A stretch of 9,228 nt of DNA from Thermoplasmata archaeon. Lineage in GTDB: Archaea > Thermoplasmatota > Thermoplasmata > Lutacidiplasmatales > UBA184. The notes under the pieces were generated by a model. That model did no database searches and was not told the origin of the DNA. It was given only the letters and a program-made list of their open reading frames with translations. Of this stretch, positions 1-5,398 are shown in pieces (position 1 is the stretch's first letter; every line of letters begins with the position of its first letter). The translations under genes were made by a program, and so were the position numbers. The DNA is taken from the NCBI GenBank assembly GCA_030039865.1, contig JASHUS010000013.1:1-9228 (forward strand), given 5' to 3'.

Positions 1-72
1 ACGCGCGTCGCCGAACACCTTATCGTCCGGCTCCCGCCCCCGCCCCCCGAGGGCGACGGAGCGCGGCCGTGA
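1..72 (+). CDS. 3' end of an unidentified upstream gene (partial)
   Basis: An open frame enters from the left edge and ends at a TGA at 70-72. It encodes 23 residues starting TRVAEHLIVRL, followed by a proline-rich tail (PPPPPEGDGARP). Almost all third codon positions are G or C, as in the real genes of this window. Its stop overlaps the GTG start of the glycyl-tRNA synthetase gene in a GTGA arrangement, the same coupling seen at two other gene junctions here. Together these suggest a real gene end and co-transcription with glyS. The visible residues are too few to identify the protein, and the proline run looks like a disordered C-terminal tail. The open frame could be chance in such GC-rich DNA. 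Confidence 0.55.
   Translation, partial: TRVAEHLIVRLPPPPPEGDGARP
58..61 (+). promoter_or_regulatory. Shine-Dalgarno-like GGAG for glyS
   Basis: GGAG lies 7 nt before the GTG at 69, a normal spacing for an archaeal ribosome binding site. It sits inside the end of the upstream gene. It supports choosing this GTG as the start of the synthetase, which begins directly with the usual N-terminal helix of the family. Confidence 0.45.
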
Positions 73-1574
73 AGAGCGACGAGCTGCTCGCCCTGTTCCT
101 CCGGCGCGGCGTGCTCTGGCCCACGGCCGAGATCTACGGCGGCGCGCAGGGGCTCTACGACTACGGACCGCTCGGCACCGCCCTCAAGCGGAACCTCGAG
201 GAGGCCTGGACCGCCTGGTTCGTCGGCCTCTCGCACGACTACTACCGGATCGACGCGACCGACCTCCTCCCGGAGGCCGTCGTGCGCGCCTCGGGTCACC
301 TCGAGAACTTCACCGACCCCGAGATCGTCTGCGCGCAGTGCCACAACGTCTTCCGCGCCGACACGGTGCTCGAGAAGGTCCGGCCCGAGGGCGTCGACGG
401 GCTCACCGCCGCGCAGATCGGCGAGATCGTCCACGCCGAGCACGTCCGCTGCCCGAACTGCGGATCGACCGCGCTCGAGGTACCGCCCCCGTTCAACCTG
501 ATGTTCGGGGTCGACTTCGGCGTCACGGGCAAGGAGCGCGCCTACCTGCGCCCCGAGACCGCCCAGAGCAGCTACCTCGCCTTCGCCCGGATGTGGGAGG
601 TCGGCCGCCACGCCCTGCCCCTCGGGATCGCCGTCGTCGGGAAGGCGTACCGGAACGAGATCGCCCCCCGCCAGGTACTCTTCCGGATGCGGGCGTTCAC
701 GCAGGCGGAGCTGCAGATCTTCTTCGATCCGGAGCACTTCGCGCTCCCGTTCGACCGGGTGCGGGAGGAGAAGCTCCCGATGCTCCGCGTCGCCCGGCGC
801 GAGTCAGGCGCGGAGGAGCCCGAGTGGATCGCCGCGTCCGAGCTCGTTGCGAGCGGCGGCCTTCCGGAGTTCTACGTCTACCACCTCGCCCACCTGTACC
901 GGTTCTTCCACGACGTCCTCGGCTACCCGGCCGAGCGGATCCGCTTCTTCGAGAAGTCGGACACGGAGCGCGCCTTCTATAACCGGATCCAGTTCGACGC
1001 GGAGGTCAAGCTCGAGAGCCTCGGCGGCTACAAGGAGCTCGGCGCCGTGCACTACCGGGGCGACTACGACCTCGGCCGGCATAGCGAGGGATCGGGCAAG
1101 AAGCTCTCGGTCACCCTGACCGACGGCCGCACCGTGCGCCCCCACGTGCTCGAGCTGACGTTCGGCGTCGATCGGAACCTCTGGGCCCTCGCGGACATCC
1201 ATCTGGGCCGCGACGGGGACCGGACGGTCTGGAAGCTGCCCCCCTATCTTGCCCCGCTCACGGCAGGAGTCTTCCCCCTTATCGAGAAGGCGCACGCCGC
1301 CTACGCCCTCCGCCTCGCGGACGAGCTCGCCCTCGTCGGCCTGCGGGTCCAGTACGACGACGCGGGCGCCATCGGTCGACGATACGCGCGGATGGACGAG
1401 GCCGGTACCCCGTTCGACGTGACGATCGACGGCGTCACGGTCGCCGACGGGCCCGAGCGGGATACCGTGACCGTACGGGAACGCGATTCGAAAGCCCAAA
1501 CTCGGGTCCCCGCTTCCGACGTCGCCGCGCGGCTCCTCGCGTCGGTCCGCTTCCCCCGGCCCGCCCGGACCTGA
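69..1574 (+). CDS. glyS: Glycyl-tRNA synthetase (class II, alpha2 type)
   Basis: Cytosolic enzyme that charges tRNA-Gly with glycine using ATP. The 501-aa protein has the full architecture of the dimeric archaeal/eukaryal/Thermus-type enzyme. The N-terminal block GVLWPTAEIYGGAQGLYDYG is at residues 15-34. A four-cysteine zinc-binding module (C88, C91, C128, C131) follows. The class II catalytic core has YLRPETAQ (159-166) and GKAYRNEIAPRQ (191-202, motif 2), then motif 3 ELTFGVDR (362-369) with its ATP-binding arginine. The C-terminal anticodon-binding domain runs from about residue 390 and includes the conserved GRRYARMDEAGTPF (436-449). Motif 3 usually reads EPS-x-G in the family, but here the Pro-Ser positions are Leu-Thr. 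The length matches the compact Thermus-type enzyme and is shorter than many archaeal homologues (recalled, not searched). The GTG start overlaps the stop of the preceding gene, suggesting translational coupling. Confidence 0.96.
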   Translation: MKSDELLALFLRRGVLWPTAEIYGGAQGLYDYGPLGTALKRNLEEAWTAWFVGLSHDYYRIDATDLLPEAVVRASGHLENFTDPEIVCAQCHNVFRADTVLEKVRPEGVDGLTAAQIGEIVHAEHVRCPNCGSTALEVPPPFNLMFGVDFGVTGKERAYLRPETAQSSYLAFARMWEVGRHALPLGIAVVGKAYRNEIAPRQVLFRMRAFTQAELQIFFDPEHFALPFDRVREEKLPMLRVARRESGAEEPEWIAASELVASGGLPEFYVYHLAHLYRFFHDVLGYPAERIRFFEKSDTERAFYNRIQFDAEVKLESLGGYKELGAVHYRGDYDLGRHSEGSGKKLSVTLTDGRTVRPHVLELTFGVDRNLWALADIHLGRDGDRTVWKLPPYLAPLTAGVFPLIEKAHAAYALRLADELALVGLRVQYDDAGAIGRRYARMDEAGTPFDVTIDGVTVADGPERDTVTVRERDSKAQTRVPASDVAARLLASVRFPRPART

Positions 1575-1607
1575 GCGCGGGGCCCGGCGTTCCGCTCGAC
1601 GACAAGG

Positions 1608-1616
1608 GCTTTAACC
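1608..1616 (+). promoter_or_regulatory. TATA-like promoter element for the coiled-coil/UPF0200 unit
   Basis: GCTTTAACC is the only AT-containing patch in the 66-bp gap after glyS. It starts about 33 nt before the ATG at 1641. An archaeal TATA box normally sits about 25 nt before the transcription start, so this spacing predicts a leaderless or nearly leaderless transcript. No Shine-Dalgarno precedes the ATG, which fits. The element lies in the left arm of the palindrome at 1610-1632. Confidence 0.5.
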
Positions 1617-1632
1617 CGGGTCCCGGGTGAAA
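1610..1632. repeat. 23-bp near-perfect palindrome (operator-like, or hairpin)
   Basis: Two 11-nt arms, TTTAACCCGGG (1610-1620) and CCCGGGTGAAA (1622-1632), flank a single T at 1621. They are reverse complements except for one position (1613 against 1629). The inner ACCCGGG/CCCGGGT arms are perfect. The element covers the TATA-like sequence and extends towards the expected transcription start of the next gene, where archaeal repressors often bind. With a one-base centre it is a dyad for a dimeric protein rather than a good RNA hairpin. It could instead contribute to ending the glyS transcript, though no T-tract follows. Confidence 0.6.
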
Positions 1633-1640
1633 CCCCTCGG

Positions 1641-2270
1641 ATGGCGACCGGAACGGGGTCCTCGACGGACGCGGTCGGTCGCGCGACGCCGCTCGCCGCC
1701 CGCCGCTCCCGGTGGATCGGCCAGCAGTACGCGGACATCACGAAGCTGCGCGAGATCGCCGCGCGCCACGACCGGGCCGCCGCCCGGGCGAACCAGCGCG
1801 CCTCCCGGATCAACACCCGGATCGAGAAACTGCGGCACCAGGCGACGCTCTTGCGCGAGAAGAGCCAGCGCGTCGAGGCCGAGGTCCCCGAGATCGAGCA
1901 GCGCATCAAGCAGCACGAGCGCGACGTGGAGGCCGCGACGAGCGAGTCGGGTGGGGGACCCGTCGGCTCGGACGTGACGAGCCTCAACTATCGGATCCGT
2001 AAGCTCCAGCAGAAGGTCGTCGACCACCGGCAGAAGGCGCGGGCGCTCGAGCTGCGCGCCGCCACGAAGACGCAGAAGACCGCGGAGCTGAAGGTGAAGG
2101 TCGACCGGTACGTCGAGACGGCCCGGCTCGCCGAGCAGGAGGGGGTCAGCTACCGACAGCGTGCCGACCGCCTGCAGATGGTGACCGAGCAAGACGTCGC
2201 GACGCACCTCACCGCCACGGCTGCCCCGGCGAAGTTCCCCTCGGGGGACGAGCCGCCCGGCACCCTATGA
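1641..2270 (+). CDS. Coiled-coil hairpin protein of unknown function
   Basis: I do not recognise this 209-aa protein. It has a short Ser/Thr/Gly-rich N-terminus. Residues ~23-100 form a long charged helix rich in Arg, Glu, Gln and Ala. A Gly/Ser-rich turn (101-112, with SGGGPVG) and a second long helix (~113-187) follow, then a Pro/Ala-rich tail. This layout suggests an antiparallel helical hairpin. It has no cysteines, signal peptide, membrane segment or catalytic motif. The ATG is supported by a TATA-like element ~30 nt upstream. The stop overlaps the next start in ATGA, so it is probably translated together with the UPF0200 protein and may act with it. An RNA- or protein-binding adaptor role is possible, but the sequence does not show one. 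Confidence 0.82.
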   Translation: MATGTGSSTDAVGRATPLAARRSRWIGQQYADITKLREIAARHDRAAARANQRASRINTRIEKLRHQATLLREKSQRVEAEVPEIEQRIKQHERDVEAATSESGGGPVGSDVTSLNYRIRKLQQKVVDHRQKARALELRAATKTQKTAELKVKVDRYVETARLAEQEGVSYRQRADRLQMVTEQDVATHLTATAAPAKFPSGDEPPGTL

Positions 2271-2815
2271 AACTCATCGTCACGGTCGGCATGCCCGGCT
2301 CGGGCAAGGACGAGCTCGTCGCGGTCGCGCGCTCGATGGGCCTCGCGACGCTGAAGATGGGCGATCTCGTCCGCGACGAGACGCGGCGGCGCGGGCTCGC
2401 GGTGACGAACGCGAACGTCGCGCGGGTCGCCTCGGAGGAGCGCGAGAAGCACGGCGCCGGGATCTGGGCGCAGCGCGCGCTCCCGAGGCTCACCGAGACG
2501 CGGATGCTCGTCGACGGCTGCCGCTCCGACACCGAGGTGACGGTCTTCCGCCACAACTTCGGCGATCTCTACGTCCTCGGCATCTTCGCGTCGCCCGAGA
2601 CGCGGCACGCGCGCATGACGAGCCGCGGCCGCCAGGACGACGGTGCGGATCTGCAGGAGTACTACGATCGCGACCGGCGCGAGCTCAAGTGGGGGATCGG
2701 CAACGCCTTCGCCCTCGCCGACGGCATGCTCGTCAACGAAGGCACGCTCGACGACTTCCGCCGGGCCGCCCGCGCGCTGATCGAGAAGGTCCTCGCGCGC
2801 GAGGACGACGACTAA
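2267..2815 (+). CDS. UPF0200-family P-loop NTPase (nucleotide-kinase-like)
   Basis: A 182-aa protein matching the archaeal UPF0200 family, related to dephospho-CoA kinase and adenylate kinase but of unproven reaction. The Walker A loop GMPGSGKD is at residues 8-15. A substrate-side segment LKMGDLVRDE (29-38) follows, then a Walker B-like LVDGCRSD (81-88). The lid SRGRQDDGADL (119-129) leads into the family's ERELSWG-like segment, here RRELKWGIGNAF (137-148). The C-terminal NEGTLDDFRR (157-166) also fits. Length and motif order match full-length relatives, so it is probably an active kinase or GTP/ATP hydrolase acting on a small molecule in the cytosol. Archaea are thought to make dephospho-CoA kinase from a different, GTP-dependent family, so that name should not be transferred here. 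It overlaps the coiled-coil gene by 4 nt. Its stop is 3 nt from the convergent stop of the next gene. Confidence 0.9.
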   Translation: MKLIVTVGMPGSGKDELVAVARSMGLATLKMGDLVRDETRRRGLAVTNANVARVASEEREKHGAGIWAQRALPRLTETRMLVDGCRSDTEVTVFRHNFGDLYVLGIFASPETRHARMTSRGRQDDGADLQEYYDRDRRELKWGIGNAFALADGMLVNEGTLDDFRRAARALIEKVLAREDDD

Positions 2816-2818
2816 GGC

Positions 2819-3472
2819 TCACTCGTCGCCCATGACGGGCGGCACGCCGTCCGTGAGGAGCGTGCGCACGGCGTCGAACCGCTCCCGGTCGACGACGACC
2901 GCCGCACGCTCGCCGGCCGGCCGGACGCGCGCGAACTCGCGCGCGAGGTGGCGGTCCCGGGCTCCGGCGAGCGCGCGCGAACCCCGGCCCCGCGCGACCG
3001 TATCGTCCCACTCGAGCGCGAACTCGTCCGCGGAGCTCGGGGCGGGCGGTTTCCGCGAGACGCGACGCTCGCGCACCGTCCGACGCACGAGCTCGACGTA
3101 ACCGATGTGCTCGGCGAACAGGTGCGCGGCCTCCTCGTCGCTCGGGTCGAGCGCCGCGACGGGGATGGGGCGATCCCGGCCCCAGCGCAACACCTCGACG
3201 AACGCCGGGTTCGGGACGCGGACCTCGCCGAACCGGCAAAGCCCCCGCACTTCGCTCGTCTCGTTGGGCGAGAGCGGGACGATCGGCTCCGCCTCGGCGA
3301 GGACGAAGTAGTCGACGAGGCCCCGCATCTCCTCCCCCGAGAGCCCGAGGCCCACCAGGACCGGGGCATGCGCTGCGAGGGCCGCGATCGTCGGCGCGAC
3401 TTCGGCGGTGGGCCCGCGCACGGGCGCGAGGAGGAGGACCGAGCCGTCCGGCGGGATCCGCGCGGAGATCAC
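2819..3472 (-). CDS. Conserved-looking hypothetical protein, possibly degenerate TraB/ChaN-like
   Basis: A 217-aa cytosolic protein whose GTG start (3470-3472) overlaps the TGA of the upstream regulator gene, so the two are probably translationally coupled. The frame stays open further upstream, but that part lies inside the regulator gene and reads as a low-complexity shadow. I do not recognise the family with certainty. The order of segments loosely follows TraB/ChaN-like proteins. A first strand VLLLAPVRGP (12-21) is followed by VLVGLGLSGEEMRGL (38-52). Then comes IPVAALDPSDEEA (103-115) with a long helix, GARDRHLAREF (170-180), and a final strand AAVVVDRERFDAV (190-202). The usual GTxH near the first strand and GxGH near the last strand are absent, so the hydrolase-type metal site would be lost. 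That assignment is inference. The codon pattern and coupling support a real gene. Confidence 0.72.
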   Translation of the reverse strand: MISARIPPDGSVLLLAPVRGPTAEVAPTIAALAAHAPVLVGLGLSGEEMRGLVDYFVLAEAEPIVPLSPNETSEVRGLCRFGEVRVPNPAFVEVLRWGRDRPIPVAALDPSDEEAAHLFAEHIGYVELVRRTVRERRVSRKPPAPSSADEFALEWDDTVARGRGSRALAGARDRHLAREFARVRPAGERAAVVVDRERFDAVRTLLTDGVPPVMGDE

Positions 3473-4449
3473 GGACCTTCGCGCTCCTCGATCTCTTCGA
3501 GGAGCTCGTCCGCGTCCCGGTGCCGGCGGAGCTCGCTGGGGGTCAGGATCGGCAACCCGTCGATCGACGAGCGGTGCACGGGTTCGCGCACGACGAACAT
3601 CGCGTGGCCCTCGGCGACGTGGGCGAGACCGTTCAGGACCTCGGCCCGGTGGAGGGCGGTCCGCAACGAGCCGATCGCGGCGAGCAGGATGTCCGGCGTT
3701 CGACCGAGCGCGTCGAAGGGAGCGCGCGTCGTGAGTGTGATCTCGAGGCCCATCCCGTCGAGCTGGTTCAGCACCGCGTCCCGCCACGGGTCGCCGCTGG
3801 GCCGCCGGGCCGCGTCGGACTTCGGCTCGCCGTCCGGGCCGGCTTCGCCGGGCTCGGGCGGCCGGCGCGTCGGGCCGAAGAGGTCGGCCGGGCGGACGAC
3901 CGGCTCGCCCAGGTAGTGCTCGATGCGCTCGATGACGGTGATCTCCGCGCCCGCTCCGTCCTCGTAGAGCTGGATCGCCCGCCGGGAGACCCCCGCGATC
4001 GCCGCGAGCGTGCCGAGCGAGAGCCCTCGGCCCGTTCGGAGCTCCCGCAGACGGTCGCCATCGATCCGGGCGAACGTGCCACCGGGGCTCGCGTAGAGGT
4101 ACGGAGGCAACCCCTTCTCAAGGAAAAGCCCGAGCGTCTCCTCGGTGACGATCGGCACGCCGTACCGGGTGTACACGACCCCCTCGTCGAGCTCGGAAGC
4201 GCCCGAGGTCTGGCCGACGACGATCGCGGTGGCGGGGAAAAGGCGGGCGAGCTCCTCGAGCCGTCGCGCTTCCTCCCCGTCGAACGCGTCGATGTTCTTG
4301 AGCACCTTGACGAGGAGGAGCGTCGAGTCCCGCCGGGCGGCGAGGTCAAAGCTCGATGGGCGGACCCCGTGGGCATCCGCGACGTAAAACCCGGCTCGTT
4401 CGAGCCGGCCCCGGATCCGTTCGATCCAACGCTCGCGCGACAGCGCCAA
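3469..4449 (-). CDS. Archaeal HTH transcriptional regulator (COG1395 family)
   Basis: A 326-aa protein matching the archaeal family annotated as putative HTH-type transcriptional regulators. The N-terminal ~120 residues resemble a restriction-endonuclease/Holliday-resolvase-like fold: SSFDLAARRDSTLLLVKVLKNIDAF (residues 32-56) has the strand-turn-strand pattern. The second acid of a PD-(D/E)xK site is Leu46 before Val47-Lys48, so nuclease activity is unlikely. The Cro/C1-type HTH is at ~132-182, with GLSLGTLAAIAGVSRRAIQL at 142-161. A Pro/Gly-rich linker (~191-222) leads to a C-terminal domain with DILLAAIGSLRTALHRAEVL (253-272). The TTG start is the first possible one, since a TGA lies two codons before it, and a GGTGA site 6 nt upstream supports it. 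It is first in a two-gene unit. A cytosolic DNA-binding role is likely; its targets are unknown. Confidence 0.92.
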   Translation of the reverse strand: MALSRERWIERIRGRLERAGFYVADAHGVRPSSFDLAARRDSTLLLVKVLKNIDAFDGEEARRLEELARLFPATAIVVGQTSGASELDEGVVYTRYGVPIVTEETLGLFLEKGLPPYLYASPGGTFARIDGDRLRELRTGRGLSLGTLAAIAGVSRRAIQLYEDGAGAEITVIERIEHYLGEPVVRPADLFGPTRRPPEPGEAGPDGEPKSDAARRPSGDPWRDAVLNQLDGMGLEITLTTRAPFDALGRTPDILLAAIGSLRTALHRAEVLNGLAHVAEGHAMFVVREPVHRSSIDGLPILTPSELRRHRDADELLEEIEEREGP

Positions 4450-4455
4450 CGCTTC

Positions 4456-4460
4456 TCACC
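4456..4460 (-). promoter_or_regulatory. Shine-Dalgarno GGTGA supporting the TTG start
   Basis: On the minus strand GGTGA (within GGGTGAG) lies 6 nt before the TTG at 4449-4447. GGTGA can pair with the UCACC of the archaeal 16S rRNA 3' end. It is the clearest ribosome binding site in the window and makes the non-ATG start credible. Confidence 0.6.
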
Positions 4461-4482
4461 CGCGGTAATGAGTTATCGCTCG

Positions 4483-4489
4483 TATTTAA
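4483..4489 (-). promoter_or_regulatory. TATA box for the HTH regulator gene
   Basis: The minus strand reads TTAAATA here, in the most AT-rich patch of the window (4465-4499). Its 5' end is 40 nt before the TTG start, predicting a leader of about 10-15 nt that would contain the GGTGA site. The same heptamer occurs before rrp4 at 9069-9075. A second AT-rich candidate, GATAAC on the minus strand at 4472-4477, lies closer, ~26 nt before the start. Confidence 0.6.
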
Positions 4490-4525
4490 TCAAGGGTTAG
4501 AGTCGCTCTCGGCCGGACCGTCCTC

Positions 4526-4535
4526 GCGTAACCGT
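4526..4535 (+). promoter_or_regulatory. Promoter-like GCGTAACCGT for the metallophosphoesterase gene
   Basis: The only AT-containing element on the + strand side of this divergent region. It begins 36 nt before the ATG at 4562, placing it at TATA distance for a leaderless transcript. No Shine-Dalgarno precedes that ATG. The first nine bases recur at 7520-7528, and GCGTAAC recurs on the minus strand at 7475-7469, 33 nt before the DUF255 gene. Confidence 0.4.
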
Positions 4536-4561
4536 CTTGGCACCCTCCCTTCTCGCGTCCG

Positions 4562-5398
4562 ATGGTGACCGCCCGACTGGTCCCCGTCCCCGGGGCGCCC
4601 GCTCTCGTCATCGAGCCGACTAGCGGCTCCGGACGGCGCACGCTGGTCGTTTCGGATGTCCACCTGGGGATCGGGTCGACCCCGGAGCGCCCGAGCGGAC
4701 CGTTCGAGGGCTCGGGGCGCGCCTTGTCGGAAGAGCTGGTACGGATCGCGCGAGCCTCTCGCGTCGATTCCATCGTGGTCGCCGGCGACGCAAAGCACCC
4801 GATCGTCGGGACCCCCCGCGCGCTCCGACCGGTCGTGTTCGACTTCTTCGCCCGCCCGCTCGAAGAAGGGTTCGCGACCGAGCTCGTGCTCGGGAACCAT
4901 GACGTCGGGATCGTGCCCCACCTCCCCCGAGAGGTCACCGTTCATCCCGCCACCGGGGTCGTCCGTGACGGTGTCGGAATCTTCCACGGGCATCGATGGC
5001 CTTCCGACGGGGTGCTCAGGGCGACCCGGCTCGTGGCCGGTCACCTGCACCCGGGGTACCGCCTCGCTCCCACCGCGACCGACCCCGAAGGCAAGCGCCG
5101 ATGCTGGGTGCGCGTCGAGGTCGCCGAACGCCGTCCGCCCCCGCATCGCGCGCGCCGCCGGGCCGAGCCCGCCGCCCGGGAGATCGTCATCCTGCCCGCG
5201 TTCAACCCGATCGCCGGCACCGAAGCGCTGAACCGCGAGCGCCCGGCGCGCGGTCGGACATTCCTCTACTCGCGTTTCCTCGCCTTGGGCTCCGCGCGAG
5301 CCTACCTGCTCGACGGGACGGACCTGGGCCCGCTCGTCACGTCGCCGCCCGGCGCGCGGTCGACGCGAGCGCGCTCGCGAGCTCCGAAGGCTCGGTGA
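4562..5398 (+). CDS. Calcineurin-like metallophosphoesterase (COG1407 type)
   Basis: A 278-aa protein with all the metal-ligand motifs of the calcineurin-like phosphoesterase fold. These are SDVHLG (31-36, ligands D32 and H34), GDAKH (75-79, D76), GNHD (111-114), HGH (142-144) and AGHLHPGY (159-166). The GDxKH form together with the compact spacing is typical of the COG1407 group of archaea and bacteria. That group is related to the bacterial DNA-repair-associated PdeM proteins and is thought to hydrolyse phosphodiester bonds, perhaps in nucleic acid. The substrate cannot be told here. The C-terminal part holds ILPAFNPIAG (210-219), also a family feature. The last ~20 residues are a basic Ser/Arg/Pro-rich tail encoded entirely in DNA that overlaps the convergent DUF255 gene. 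It diverges from the regulator gene across a 112-bp region and is probably monocistronic. Confidence 0.93.
   Translation: MVTARLVPVPGAPALVIEPTSGSGRRTLVVSDVHLGIGSTPERPSGPFEGSGRALSEELVRIARASRVDSIVVAGDAKHPIVGTPRALRPVVFDFFARPLEEGFATELVLGNHDVGIVPHLPREVTVHPATGVVRDGVGIFHGHRWPSDGVLRATRLVAGHLHPGYRLAPTATDPEGKRRCWVRVEVAERRPPPHRARRRAEPAAREIVILPAFNPIAGTEALNRERPARGRTFLYSRFLALGSARAYLLDGTDLGPLVTSPPGARSTRARSRAPKAR

Noticed and set aside
2267..2815. Calling the UPF0200 protein dephospho-CoA kinase or adenylate kinase
   Set aside because: It shares the P-loop kinase fold, but its motifs fit UPF0200, whose substrate is unproven.
2816..2818. Terminators between convergent genes
   Set aside because: Only 3 nt separate the stops at 2815 and 2819, and no T-rich tract was seen here or after other genes, so no terminator can be supported.
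3473..3787. N-terminal extension of the 217-aa minus-strand protein
   Set aside because: The extra ~105 codons lie within the regulator gene in another frame and read as Arg/Pro-rich filler. The GTG at 3472 overlapping the regulator stop is the better start.
3520..4500. 326-codon plus-strand open frame opposite the HTH regulator
   Set aside because: Exact antisense of a gene with clear COG1395 motifs. The translation is Arg/Glu/Asp-rich without features.
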